Positions 36,096 through 45,238 are shown, numbered from the stretch's first letter. The stretch: 64,000 nucleotides of DNA from Oceanobacillus senegalensis (GCF_900176885.1 NZ_LT839648.1:957049-1021048); one strand, 5' to 3'. Program-made: numbers and translations. The notes: generated by a model from the letters alone, not told the origin.

Positions 36096-36836
36096 ATGAT
36101 CATATTTTTCTTCTCGCTAGGGCTCATCCTCGGTTCTTTCTTCAATGTCGTCGGCCTCCGTTTCCCAAAAAACATACCCTTCGCAAACGATCGTTCTGCA
36201 TGTCCTCATTGCAATCATCAACTATCATGGTATGAAAACATTCCAGTTTTATCATTTATCATTCAAAGGGGAAAATGTCGGCATTGCAAAGAGAATATTT
36301 CGTACATATATCCGATAGTTGAGCTATTAACTGGAATATTATTTGCAATAAGTTTTTCAATCATCGGTTTTCAACTAGAACAAATCACAGCCCTATTACT
36401 TATATCCATGCTGATGATTGTCTTTGTTACCGATATTAAATATATGCTCATCCCCAATAAAATTCTGCTTTTCTTTTTACCTGTATTTATTTTTATGAGG
36501 ATCATTGTACCAATACATCCGTGGTGGTCATCTTTATTGGGGGGGATAATTGGTACAGGACTTTTAGCGTTAATTATTATCGTTAGTCGTGGAGGAATGG
36601 GTGCAGGGGATATGAAGCTATTTGGTGTTCTGGGAATTGTTTTAGGAATGGAAAAGATTTTACTAGCATTTTTCCTGTCCTGTATGATTGGTGCAATAAT
36701 TGGAATTATCCTTCTTCTATTTAAAATTGTAGAACGAAAACAACCTATACCCTTTGGACCATATATCGTTTTTGCGGCTCTTATTTCATATTTTTATGGG
36801 GATGCGTTAATCATTTGGTATTTTAACTTGTTATAA
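36096..36836 (+). CDS. comC: Prepilin peptidase (A24 family, ComC-like)
   Basis: This 246-residue membrane aspartyl protease/N-methylase processes type IV prepilins and pseudopilins. The N-terminal domain has two zinc-type cysteine pairs (CPHC and CRHC, about residues 31-68). The catalytic Asp pair lies in VTDIKYMLIPN and GAGDMKLFG. Six to eight membrane helices are seen. TTGGAGC upstream of ATG is a modest site. In B. subtilis comC lies elsewhere (near folC), so its place here, next to a pseudopilin remnant, is notable. Confidence 0.93.
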   Translation: MIIFFFSLGLILGSFFNVVGLRFPKNIPFANDRSACPHCNHQLSWYENIPVLSFIIQRGKCRHCKENISYIYPIVELLTGILFAISFSIIGFQLEQITALLLISMLMIVFVTDIKYMLIPNKILLFFLPVFIFMRIIVPIHPWWSSLLGGIIGTGLLALIIIVSRGGMGAGDMKLFGVLGIVLGMEKILLAFFLSCMIGAIIGIILLLFKIVERKQPIPFGPYIVFAALISYFYGDALIIWYFNLL

Positions 36837-36847
36837 GAGGTGACAGC

Positions 36848-37003
36848 ATGGGTTTAATGAATAATGGTAGGGGGAACCTAGTAATTACCAATCATGTACT
36901 TCGCTATTCCTATTATAAGTCGAATAAGTTGGATGGCCTAGTTGATTATGTGGAAGTTGGCATACCGTCCCGATACAATGAATGTGCAATAATCCGAAAA
37001 TGA
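36848..37003 (+). CDS. Small ORF after prepilin peptidase, unknown
   Basis: A 51-codon frame begins with ATG 36848 behind AAGAGGTGA, 11 bases after comC, and is followed by a strong terminator. The product (MGLMNNGRGNLVITNHVLRY and so on) has no membrane helix and no recognised family. The good ribosome site and terminator argue for real expression; it might also be a truncated gene. Confidence 0.45.
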   Translation: MGLMNNGRGNLVITNHVLRYSYYKSNKLDGLVDYVEVGIPSRYNECAIIRK

Positions 37004-37041
37004 AGTAACACTCTCCATCACATTTACCACTTATTACGCCG

Positions 37042-37076
37042 GATAGCTTTTCTTCTATTAGAAGCTATCTTTTTTA
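37042..37076 (+). terminator. Terminator after comC unit
   Basis: GATAGCTT - TTCTTCTATTAG - AAGCTATC followed by six T. Confidence 0.88.
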
Positions 37077-37135
37077 ACGCTTGTTCTGACTTTCGACCTT
37101 TATTCATATGAATATAATAGGAAGGGGGGATATTC

Positions 37136-37363
37136 ATGAAAAACTATGCAATCTTGCGTCTATTACTTGCTGGTTTTTTCTTGTATGTTGCTTGGCCAGT
37201 TTTTCCATATGCTCAAACAACACTAGAGCAGTTGTTTTGGGGATCCTGGTTAGTATTTTTATTACTTGTAGTAGGGGCAAATCTTGCTACCCTTTTACAA
37301 ATGACGAGACCTCCAGTGATGGAACAGGAAGAGTTACGTTCTAGACAGGTTGATATGAATTGA
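37136..37363 (+). CDS. Small membrane protein, unknown
   Basis: This 75-residue protein has two predicted membrane helices (AILRLLLAGFFLYVAWPVF and LFWGSWLVFLLLVVGANLA) and a short charged tail ending EELRSRQVDMN. ATG follows AGGAAGGGGGG. It lies just before ytoI with a separate leader. I do not recognise a family with confidence. Confidence 0.7.
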   Translation: MKNYAILRLLLAGFFLYVAWPVFPYAQTTLEQLFWGSWLVFLLLVVGANLATLLQMTRPPVMEQEELRSRQVDMN

Positions 37364-37374
37364 GTTTCTAGGTT

Positions 37375-37419
37375 TTCAACTGTATAATTAATTTTATAAA
37401 GTGATATAGTACAGTTGAA
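37375..37419 (+). promoter_or_regulatory. Inverted repeat in ytoI leader
   Basis: TTCAACTGTA and its exact complement TACAGTTGAA flank 25 AT-rich bases that include TATAAT (37383-37388). The right arm ends 16 bases before the ytoI start. It could be an operator for the HTH-bearing YtoI or an mRNA hairpin. Confidence 0.5.
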
Positions 37420-37434
37420 GGCTGGTGTAAGTTA

Positions 37435-38742
37435 ATGGCAACTAAACACGAACAAATTATCCAACATATCATTTCACTTGAAGTCGGGCATAAAATTTCT
37501 GTACGACAAATTGCTAAGGATTTAAATGTAAGTGATGGTACGGCCTACCGTGCCATTAAAGATGCGGAAAATCAGGGGTTAGTAAGTACGATTGAACGTG
37601 TTGGTACAATACGCATTGAACGTAAGAAAAAAGAAAACTTTGAGAAGTTGACCTTTGCGGAAGTCGTGAATATCATCGATGGACAAGTTCTCGGTGGCAA
37701 AAACGGACTACATAAAACGTTAAGTAAGTTCGTTATCGGGGCGATGCGGCTTGAGGCGATGATGCGTTATACGGAAGCTGGTTCCTTGTTGATTGTTGGA
37801 AACCGAACCAATGCACATGAATTAGCGTTAAATGAAGGTGCTGCTGTTTTGATTACAGGTGGTTTCGATACAGAGGAACATATTAAAAGATTAGCGGATG
37901 AAAAGGAATTACCAATTATTTCAACAAGTTATGATACCTTTACCGTTGCAGCAATGATTAACCGAGCAATATATGACCAATTAATTAAAAAGGAAATTAT
38001 TTTAGTTGGGGACGTTGCAACGACTCTTGAAGAAACTAACTATTTAAAAACAAAGGATACAATCGCTAAATGGTATGAGTTAAATGAAGCTTCCGGACAT
38101 ACGCGTTTTCCAATTGTTGATAGTAAAATGCGTGTAATTGGTATGATTTCATCAAGAGATGTCGTTGGAAAAGATAAAAACGTAGTAATTGATCGGGTGA
38201 TGAGCAAGAAACCTCTCGTCGTTCAATCAAAAACATCTCTTGCATCTGTCTCACATACGATGATCTGGGAAGGAATTGAAGTTATTCCGGTAGTTGATGA
38301 CTTTGGAAAGTTAAGAGGAGTTGTTTCAAGACAGGATGTTCTCAAGGCAATGCAGCAAATTCAACGACAGCCACAAGTAGGACAAACAATAGATGATATT
38401 GTTTCTAGTAATTTAGAAAACTCAGATGAAGATGAAGCAATTTTTGAAACTGAGGTTATTCCACAAATGACAAATCAATTAGGGACATTGTCTAATGGTG
38501 TGTTTACAGCATTAATTACCGAGGCAAGTTCAAGGCACCTACAACAGGTCCGAAAGGCAGATATGTCTGTTGAAAGTCTGACTGTATTTTTTAATAAACC
38601 AGTACAAATTGATAGTAATCTAATAATCAAACCAACTATACTTGATGCCGGTCGATTATATGCCAAAATCGATGTGGAAGTATTTAGTGAAGAGAAATTG
38701 ATTGGAAAAGGGTTAATCATGGCTCAGCTAATTCATCGTTAA
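37435..38742 (+). CDS. ytoI: YtoI, HTH-DRTGG-CBS-hotdog regulator
   Basis: This 435-residue protein has an N-terminal winged HTH (KISVRQIAKDLNVSDGTAYRAI), then a DRTGG-type domain (about 70-190) and two CBS domains (about 195-310, FPIVDSKMRVIGMISSRD and EVIPVVDDFGKLRGVVSRQD). A thioesterase-like hotdog C-terminal domain follows (about 330-435). The combination suggests a transcription factor sensing an adenosine nucleotide. Targets are unknown. Position beside ytpI and nrnA matches B. subtilis. Confidence 0.92.
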   Translation: MATKHEQIIQHIISLEVGHKISVRQIAKDLNVSDGTAYRAIKDAENQGLVSTIERVGTIRIERKKKENFEKLTFAEVVNIIDGQVLGGKNGLHKTLSKFVIGAMRLEAMMRYTEAGSLLIVGNRTNAHELALNEGAAVLITGGFDTEEHIKRLADEKELPIISTSYDTFTVAAMINRAIYDQLIKKEIILVGDVATTLEETNYLKTKDTIAKWYELNEASGHTRFPIVDSKMRVIGMISSRDVVGKDKNVVIDRVMSKKPLVVQSKTSLASVSHTMIWEGIEVIPVVDDFGKLRGVVSRQDVLKAMQQIQRQPQVGQTIDDIVSSNLENSDEDEAIFETEVIPQMTNQLGTLSNGVFTALITEASSRHLQQVRKADMSVESLTVFFNKPVQIDSNLIIKPTILDAGRLYAKIDVEVFSEEKLIGKGLIMAQLIHR

Positions 38743-38747
38743 AGCAG

Positions 38748-38776
38748 AAACGCTCAGATTATAATCTGAGCGTTAA
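38748..38776. terminator. Bidirectional terminator between ytoI and ytpI
   Basis: AACGCTCAGATT - AT - AATCTGAGCGTT, perfect 12-base stem between convergent genes; the T-tract is weak. Confidence 0.75.
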
Positions 38777-38786
38777 CTTTGCCATT

Positions 38787-39083
38787 TTAATGATCAGGAT
38801 TCAAACGTTTCCATTCATTACGATAATGTCGTGTTGCCTTAAATCCATCATACATCTGGTAACCACCTAATAGAACAAAGATAACTCCGATGAATAGGGA
38901 AATTTGTGATAGATAAAATAGATATTGATTAATCCCAAAAAAGAATACAAAACTACCAAGACAGATTCTGGAACGAGAATTAAAATAGTTTTGTGTTAAT
39001 CCATCTTTACTCTTTAAAATGGCAACTTTATAATATAACCATAAGACCAATGATATTACAATAAGTATAGGGAAAATAATCAT
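38787..39083 (-). CDS. ytpI: YtpI-like membrane protein
   Basis: This 98-residue protein has three predicted helices (MIIFPILIVISLVLWLYY, then GSFVFFFGINQYLFYL, and IGVIFVLLGGYQMY). Motif RICLGSFVFFFGINQ and a charged tail resemble the YtpI family as I recall it, and it sits between ytoI and nrnA on the opposite strand, as in B. subtilis. The function is unknown. Confidence 0.8.
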   Translation of the reverse strand: MIIFPILIVISLVLWLYYKVAILKSKDGLTQNYFNSRSRICLGSFVFFFGINQYLFYLSQISLFIGVIFVLLGGYQMYDGFKATRHYRNEWKRLNPDH

Positions 39084-39187
39084 GTCATCTCTCCTACATA
39101 TTTCAATTTATGCTAATGTTATTGTATCTTTTTTTTTTAATTAATGCTAGGAGTAGAGTACAAATACTTATCGAATAGGGGATTTTG

Positions 39188-40129
39188 ATGCAAAAAAAGA
39201 AGATTTTAGAAGCAATAAAAGAATTTGAGAAGATTATTATACATCGTCATGTAAGACCGGATCCGGATGCGCTTGGTTCACAGGGAGGGTTGAAGGAGAT
39301 GATTAAAGCTTCCTTCCCGGACAAAAAGGTGTACATTGTAGGTAAAGAAGATCCTGAGTTAACGTTTTTAACAAAGATGGATGATATAGGGGATTCAGTT
39401 TATCAAAATGCTCTTGTCGTTGTATGTGATACAGCCAATTCGCCAAGGATTGATGATGAACGATATGGATTGGGGAAAAAAATAATTAAGATTGACCACC
39501 ATCCAATCGTGGATGAGTACGGTGATATTAGGTGGGAAAACACTATGGCAAGTTCAACAAGTGAAATGATTTTTGAACTATATATGGAAGGTAAGGACCA
39601 TGACTTTATTTTAAATGATGAAGCTGCAAGGCTTTTATATGCTGGAATTGTCGGGGATACGGGTAGATTTATGTTTGCTAATACAACGAATAAAACCTTT
39701 CAGTATGCTGCGGAACTTGTCACTTATCCATTTGATCGCTCTGAGCTTTATACAAATTTATATAAAGTGAGTGATAGCATTTCGAGGCTGAAGGGTTACA
39801 TTCTCCAGCATTTTTATTTGTTTCCATCAGGCTTATGTGTTGTAAAATTAACAAAAGATATTTTAAACCAATTTGGTGTTACTCCATCTGAAACAAGTAA
39901 GCTTGTGAATGTTCTAAGTGATGTAGAAGGTATAAAAGCATGGGTATTTTTTATTGAGGAAGAAACGGAAATACGCGTTAGACTTCGTTCCAAAGGCCCA
40001 ATCATTAATAAAATTGCAGAAAAATATAATGGTGGTGGACATCCTTTAGCATCAGGTGCGACCATTTATAAATGGGAGGAAACGGAAGCCCTTACTAAAG
40101 ATTTAGATAAAGCATGCAGGGATTTTTGA
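39188..40129 (+). CDS. nrnA: Oligoribonuclease NrnA (DHH/DHHA1)
   Basis: This 313-residue phosphodiesterase has DHH motifs in HVRPDPDALGSQ, VVVCDTANSPR and KIDHHPIVDEYG, and the DHHA1 block GGGHPLASGATI near the C-terminus. It degrades nanoRNAs and pAp in Firmicutes, replacing Orn. ATG 39188 (MQKKKILEAI) is preferred over the TTG just before it; the site is AGGGGA. Confidence 0.96.
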   Translation: MQKKKILEAIKEFEKIIIHRHVRPDPDALGSQGGLKEMIKASFPDKKVYIVGKEDPELTFLTKMDDIGDSVYQNALVVVCDTANSPRIDDERYGLGKKIIKIDHHPIVDEYGDIRWENTMASSTSEMIFELYMEGKDHDFILNDEAARLLYAGIVGDTGRFMFANTTNKTFQYAAELVTYPFDRSELYTNLYKVSDSISRLKGYILQHFYLFPSGLCVVKLTKDILNQFGVTPSETSKLVNVLSDVEGIKAWVFFIEEETEIRVRLRSKGPIINKIAEKYNGGGHPLASGATIYKWEETEALTKDLDKACRDF

Positions 40130-40243
40130 ACATAACAGCTGTGAACAAAAACGTGAGTACCTATATAGCGTGAAGGAAGTTTCGCTACTCAGGTTTGTAG
40201 AGGTCATAACTGTTCATGATTGGAATTATATGTCTAGTATTTT

Positions 40244-40427
40244 ATCGCTTGTTAAAGGCAGTAGTAACACCTCCACCTTAAAAAATGGAGGATAAACTGC
40301 CTCTAAAAGCCCGAATCGTTCGGGTCTACAGGACGTAGGTCTCAGTAGGTGGTAACGGACATTGCGACTTTAGATTTTGTTCAGTGGGGGGTGGAAGAAT
40401 GCCTCGCTGATTAAAGGTTGACTTTAT
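40244..40427. repeat. Non-coding repeat, copy B (long form)
   Basis: This 184-base segment has ends shared with copy A at 13025. The extra middle contains GCCCGAATCGTTCGGGTC, a perfect short hairpin (CCCGAA-TCG-TTCGGG), and GTAGGTCTCAGTAGGTGGTAACGG. It contains no open frame. The gap 40130-40477 also has a hairpin arm pair GAGTA...TACTC near 40155-40195. Candidate origins are an IS200/IS605-type right end with guide-RNA-like structure, or an unclassified structured RNA. Confidence 0.6.
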
Positions 40428-40438
40428 GGCTAATAGTT

Positions 40439-40475
40439 AAAAAAGAGATGATACATTAACATGTTATCATCTCTT
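40439..40475 (-). terminator. Terminator of the 64-residue gene
   Basis: On the minus strand AGAGATGATA - ACATGTTAATG - TATCATCTCT followed by six T. Confidence 0.85.
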
Positions 40476-40477
40476 CA

Positions 40478-40672
40478 TTAGCTGCTTTTTCTTTCATCTA
40501 AAGGAATAAACCAGCATCCGGTATTTGTTTCATCATACAAAATATTTAAATGTTCTTTTTCGATATGACGTTTTATTAGACGGATAAGTTCTGAGGACTC
40601 AGCATATGCATTATGGCCTTTTTTTAGTTGGGTGATTTTAATATCACGTAAACGATTTCTGTTGATAATCAT
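40478..40672 (-). CDS. Small conserved-looking protein, unknown
   Basis: This 64-residue hydrophilic protein (MIINRNRLRDIKITQLKKGH start) has a tidy AAAAGGAG site seven bases before ATG and its own terminator. It lies between nrnA and ytrI, where B. subtilis has small yt genes, but I cannot name the ortholog. No domain is recognised. Confidence 0.6.
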   Translation of the reverse strand: MIINRNRLRDIKITQLKKGHNAYAESSELIRLIKRHIEKEHLNILYDETNTGCWFIPLDERKSS

Positions 40673-40870
40673 GTCAATCAACTCCTTTTAAATTTTTGTA
40701 AGATTTTGTTTATAATTACTTTTCTGTCTCTTGGATTTATTATACAATAAATTTAATTCTGATACTATAGTATACAATGAATTTTCAAAAAGTGTTCAAA
40801 ATGAATTACTCCCTGTTTACTATATGACAATGGAATAATAGTTGTGACATTGTTATTGTAGAACACTTTA

Positions 40871-41374
40871 TTAGTCAGTTAATTTCACGTCTAAGGTTAA
40901 TTTCAGTGTATCCCAAATATATAGTTTTCTTATTTCAAAGTAGTAGGTTGTCTTATCAATGGGAAATCGTTTGTTTTCAATAGCACGTTCTAAGAGAAAG
41001 TCACTCTCTGCAACTTGAGAAATTTCCTCTCCGATTAGGTGGTTTATCTCCTCTTTTACCATTTCCTCCAATTGATGAACAATTAAACGATCCAATTTAA
41101 GCTCTTCCCAATTGGGTATTTCTACTTCTATGCTTTCAATAATCGGCTCTTCATTTGTTTTTTCATTAAGGTCTTCATAATCTTTAATTAGGGCTTCATT
41201 TTGTAGTTTTAATTCATTAATTTCTGACTCCATCTCGTAATTTTCCTCCATAAGTTGTTCATACATGGAGCCATACATGTACAATAGAGTCATATAAGCA
41301 ACGATTCCTCCAGTAATTGCACCAACGATAAACCGTTGCCAGGATGGTTTTTTATGATAAGGAGGAATATGCAT
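40871..41374 (-). CDS. ytrI: Sporulation membrane protein YtrI
   Basis: This 167-residue protein has a single helix (about 14-34, FIVGAITGGIVAYMTLLYMYG), then a coiled coil (EENYEMESEINELKLQNEAL) and a folded C-terminal part. ATG at 41374 has AGGAGGAAA upstream and overlaps the ytrH stop as TAATG; a longer frame exists inside ytrH and is not used. YtrI and YtrH are sigma-E proteins needed for efficient sporulation in B. subtilis. Confidence 0.88.
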   Translation of the reverse strand: MHIPPYHKKPSWQRFIVGAITGGIVAYMTLLYMYGSMYEQLMEENYEMESEINELKLQNEALIKDYEDLNEKTNEEPIIESIEVEIPNWEELKLDRLIVHQLEEMVKEEINHLIGEEISQVAESDFLLERAIENKRFPIDKTTYYFEIRKLYIWDTLKLTLDVKLTD

Positions 41375-41706
41375 TAAGTAATTTCCTCCTGGATGAGCCA
41401 TTCGATTAAAATGGTAGCCATTTTCACGCCACCCATTGCTGATAATATTAAGAGGACTTGTTTTAGTAAATCTATTGTTGAACCGTCTAATAAACCTCTT
41501 TGAAAATTTTCAATGGCATCGAATGTTCCGCCAATTGCAGCAACAATTGCCCAAATACGTAAATTATTGGCTGTTCGAACAATGGATGTCAGTGGTGCGT
41601 CTCCTGTTGCGAAAGCTCCAATACTACCGATTATGGACCCACCAACAATGACGCCGAATGCAATAAAAAAACAATGAATAAATGATTCGAAAAAACGTTC
41701 TTCCAT
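41374..41706 (-). CDS. ytrH: Sporulation membrane protein YtrH
   Basis: This 110-residue protein has about three hydrophobic segments (FIHCFFIAFGVIVGGSIIGSI and IWAIVAAIGGTFDAIENF). ATG 41706 follows AAGGAGG; the longer upstream frame lacks a site. It is the first gene of ytrHI under a sigma-E-like promoter. The products act in the mother cell; the molecular function is unknown. Confidence 0.9.
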   Translation of the reverse strand: MEERFFESFIHCFFIAFGVIVGGSIIGSIGAFATGDAPLTSIVRTANNLRIWAIVAAIGGTFDAIENFQRGLLDGSTIDLLKQVLLILSAMGGVKMATILIEWLIQEEIT

Positions 41707-41738
41707 ATAGACAATCCTCCTTAAGGAAGGTTCTATAT

Positions 41739-41767
41739 ACTTTATGATAGAATGAGACAAGTTATGA
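41739..41767 (-). promoter_or_regulatory. Sigma-E-like promoter of ytrHI
   Basis: On the minus strand TCATAAC (41767-41761), exactly 14 bases, then CATAAAGT (41746-41739), against the consensus KMATATT-N14-CATACAnT: 5/7 and 7/8 matches. Confidence 0.6.
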
Positions 41768-41852
41768 TTAAGACTAATGCGGTAGTGTTCAGAAGGATGA
41801 CCGTATGCATGTTCTGTCTAAAATAGATTTAATGAAAGAAGGCGGGATATAG

Positions 41853-44800
41853 ATGGCATATACACACTTACAAATAAGAAGCGGTTATAGCATTATGAAC
41901 AGTTCAATCACGATTCCAAAATTAGTTAAAAAAGCAAAGGAATTGCAAATGGAGGCAATTGCGCTTACCGATGAACATGTTTTATACGGAGTTATTCCCT
42001 TTTATAAGGAATGCGTGAAAAATAACATTAAACCGTTAATTGGAATGATTGTTCAAGTTAAGATAGAAAATCGAATGAATGAAATGGTGCTACTTGCAAA
42101 GAACCATGTTGGATATCAACAACTTGTGCAACTTAGTACCACCTTACAATTAAACAAGCAATCATTCATAGAAATAGATCATTTATTTACATATACCAAT
42201 GAATTAATTGGTGTACTATCTGCTAGTAATGAAGACTTGTCTGAAAACTTACGAACAAACTCTTTCAGTCAAGTAGAGTCATATATCGCAAATTGGCGAG
42301 ACCTATTTCAAGAAGGGGATTTTTATATTGGGGTACAACCAGAATGTAAGGAAGAAATTATTCAATCTTTAAAGGCCTTTCAAGATCAATACCATGTTCC
42401 TGTTGTTGCACATTGTGATGTTCGTTATCTAGATGAAAAAGATGAGATTGCATATGACATTTTGCAAGCTATGAGAAAAGGAAAACAATGGCGAATGAGA
42501 TTATCTTCACAAGATGTAAGGAATAGACATTTACGATCTGAAATGGAGATGGAGAAATTCTTTTATTTCTGGCCAGAAGTATTGCAGGAAACGGAGGCGG
42601 TAAAGGAAAAATGCAATGTTAAGTTTGACTTTGAGCAACGATTACTTCCTTCTTTTCCTGTTCCAGAGGAAATGAATGCTGATTCTTATTTGAATAAGCT
42701 TTGCTGGGAAAATGTTAAGGATAAATATGAACACATTACGGATACAATTTCTAATCGCTTGAAATATGAATTAAGGATTATCCAAAAAATGAAATTCAGT
42801 GATTATTTTCTCATTGTTGCAGATTTCATCAATTATGCAAAAGAGAATAACATCTTAGTTGGCCCTGGTAGGGGATCTTCGGCAGGCTCACTTGTTGCCT
42901 ATGTTTTGAATATAACGGATGTAGATCCAATTAAATACAATCTATTATTTGAACGATTTTTAAATCCTGAAAGAAAGACTATGCCAGATATTGATGTCGA
43001 TTTTTCTGATGAACGCCGAGATGAGGTGATCCATTATGTTCGACATAAATATGGAGAGAATCGAGTTGCTCAAATAATTACATTTGGAACATTTGCTACC
43101 CGTTCCTTACTTCGAGAGTTAATGAAGACATTAGATGTTAGTCAGCAGGATGCCTATTTTATTCTCAAACAAATTCCCCAACAAACATCGAAGAAAATAA
43201 AAGAAATCTTCCAAGAATCAGAGGAATTAAGAGAATATGTGAATAGTTCCAAATCATTAAAAGTATTGTTCGCTGCCGCTATGAAATTGGAGGGGATACC
43301 GAGAAATATATCAACACATGCAGCAGGGATTGTAATTAGTGAGAATCCCTTAGTAGAGCATATACCATTGACGATAGGTGCAAATGATACGTATTTAACA
43401 CAGTTTACGATGAATGACTTAGAATCATTAGGTTTATTAAAAATGGATTTCTTAGGTTTGAGAAATTTAAGCTTACTGGAAAAGATGATAAAGTCCATTC
43501 GATATACTACGTCCAAACATCTAACATTAGATGGCATACCAGAGCAGGATGAAAAAACTTATGCCTTATTGCGAAGGGGAAATACAAATGGAATATTTCA
43601 ATTGGAATCCCAAGGAATGAAGGATGTTTTGACAAAGTTAAGCCCAGATACATTTGAGGATATTGTTGCGGTAAATGCTCTGTACCGCCCGGGACCAATG
43701 GATTTTATTCCTGTATATATTGCTAGAAAAGAAGGCAGGGAAGAGGTTCACTATCCTCATCCGGATTTAGAACCAATTTTAAATAAGACGTATGGTGTTT
43801 TAGTCTATCAGGAACAAATCATGCAAATTGCCCATCAAATAGCAGGATTTACTCTTGGGGAAGCTGATATTTTAAGAAGAGCCGTAAGTAAGAAAAAACA
43901 CGAAGTAATGAAAGAACAGAAAGAAGCATTTGTCCGCGGCTGTTTGAATAATGGTTATTCCCAAAATGTAGCTAATGAAATATTTAGTTGGATTGTTAGA
44001 TTCTCCAACTATGGGTTTCCAAGAAGCCATGCGGTGGCATACAGTAAGATCTCTTATCAATTAAGCTACATAAAAGCACATTTTCCTGCTAATTTTTTTG
44101 CCGAATTATTAAGTTCTTTTCGAAATCAGCAGGAAAAATTAACCCTTTACTTGAAAGAGTTAAAGGAAATAAAATTACAGATATTACCACCATCGATTAA
44201 CCATAGTTTTGGAAAGTATTCTGTAGAGAAAAATCGAATACGAATGGGATTATCTGCTATCAAAGGGGTGGGGAATCAGGCAATTAATGAAATAATACGA
44301 GTGCGAAAGGAGGGGAAGTTTAAACATCTTTTTGATTTCTGTATGCGTGTGGATGTGAAATTAGTAAACAGACAAACTATCGAGAATTTGATAATGGCTG
44401 GTGCATTTGATGAAACCTATGCGAATAGGGCAAGTTTACTTGCTTCTATCGATCAGGCAATAGAACAAGGGGAATTATTTAGCGAGTTTTCCAATCAACC
44501 TAGCTTGTTTCATGATCAGCTTGAATTGGAAATTGAATATGTTGATATTGAGGACTTCAGTATTGTAAAAAAATTAGCAGATGAAAAGGAATTAATTGGA
44601 ACATATGTATCTAGTCACCCTTTAAAAGAATATCGTTCAAGACTTCGTGCCAATGGTTTTATTGCTCTTAAGAATGCACCAAAAATGGTGGGTAAACGTA
44701 ATGTGAAAAGCACCGTTATTATTCAATCCATCAAAGCCATCCGTACAAAACGTGGAGATCCAATGGCCTTTATTACGATAGGTGATGAAACAAGGGAAAT

Positions 44801-45206
44801 GGATGCAGTTGTATTTCCAGAACTTTATCGTAACAGTAATAGATGGCTTAAAGAAGAGATGATGGTTGAAATTCACGGGAAAATCGAAACAAGAAATAAT
44901 CGGATTCAATGGGTTGTGGAACAAATCCGTCCATTTGATGAAAAGGAATTAACAGCAGTTTCCGATAAGCGGTTGTTTATTAAGGTGAATGAGGAAATGG
45001 AAAATCAAGCATTGCAATGGATTCAAAGGATAGCAGAGAAGTACCCAGGAAGTACGGTCATTATTATTTATCATTCAAAGAAAAAGCAGACATATCGTTT
45101 AGCAAGTGAATATTCCATCCATGAGACATATGAATGTTTAGAAGCTTTTAGAAGTTATTTTGGTAAGGAAAATGTTGTATTACAAAAATCAAATGGAAAA
45201 GAATAG
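41853..45206 (+). CDS. dnaE: DNA polymerase III subunit alpha, DnaE type
   Basis: This 1117-residue C-family polymerase is the second replicative polymerase of Firmicutes, extending primers before PolC takes over. The N-terminal PHP domain begins MAYTHLQIRSGYSIMNSSI. The palm has GPGRGSSAGSLVAYVLNITDVDP and the catalytic PDIDVDFSDERRDEVI. The helix-hairpin-helix, OB-fold and C-terminal regions follow. Length is normal for the DnaE1/DnaE3-type Bacillus enzyme. Divergent from ytrH. Confidence 0.97.
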   Translation: MAYTHLQIRSGYSIMNSSITIPKLVKKAKELQMEAIALTDEHVLYGVIPFYKECVKNNIKPLIGMIVQVKIENRMNEMVLLAKNHVGYQQLVQLSTTLQLNKQSFIEIDHLFTYTNELIGVLSASNEDLSENLRTNSFSQVESYIANWRDLFQEGDFYIGVQPECKEEIIQSLKAFQDQYHVPVVAHCDVRYLDEKDEIAYDILQAMRKGKQWRMRLSSQDVRNRHLRSEMEMEKFFYFWPEVLQETEAVKEKCNVKFDFEQRLLPSFPVPEEMNADSYLNKLCWENVKDKYEHITDTISNRLKYELRIIQKMKFSDYFLIVADFINYAKENNILVGPGRGSSAGSLVAYVLNITDVDPIKYNLLFERFLNPERKTMPDIDVDFSDERRDEVIHYVRHKYGENRVAQIITFGTFATRSLLRELMKTLDVSQQDAYFILKQIPQQTSKKIKEIFQESEELREYVNSSKSLKVLFAAAMKLEGIPRNISTHAAGIVISENPLVEHIPLTIGANDTYLTQFTMNDLESLGLLKMDFLGLRNLSLLEKMIKSIRYTTSKHLTLDGIPEQDEKTYALLRRGNTNGIFQLESQGMKDVLTKLSPDTFEDIVAVNALYRPGPMDFIPVYIARKEGREEVHYPHPDLEPILNKTYGVLVYQEQIMQIAHQIAGFTLGEADILRRAVSKKKHEVMKEQKEAFVRGCLNNGYSQNVANEIFSWIVRFSNYGFPRSHAVAYSKISYQLSYIKAHFPANFFAELLSSFRNQQEKLTLYLKELKEIKLQILPPSINHSFGKYSVEKNRIRMGLSAIKGVGNQAINEIIRVRKEGKFKHLFDFCMRVDVKLVNRQTIENLIMAGAFDETYANRASLLASIDQAIEQGELFSEFSNQPSLFHDQLELEIEYVDIEDFSIVKKLADEKELIGTYVSSHPLKEYRSRLRANGFIALKNAPKMVGKRNVKSTVIIQSIKAIRTKRGDPMAFITIGDETREMDAVVFPELYRNSNRWLKEEMMVEIHGKIETRNNRIQWVVEQIRPFDEKELTAVSDKRLFIKVNEEMENQALQWIQRIAEKYPGSTVIIIYHSKKKQTYRLASEYSIHETYECLEAFRSYFGKENVVLQKSNGKE

Positions 45207-45238
45207 AAAATAATATTTATCATAGACTAATACATTAC

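Noticed and set aside
37108-37344. 78-codon frame overlapping the small membrane protein before ytoI
   Set aside because: The overlapping frame at 37136 has a good start and two clean membrane helices; this one is Cys/Ser-rich noise.
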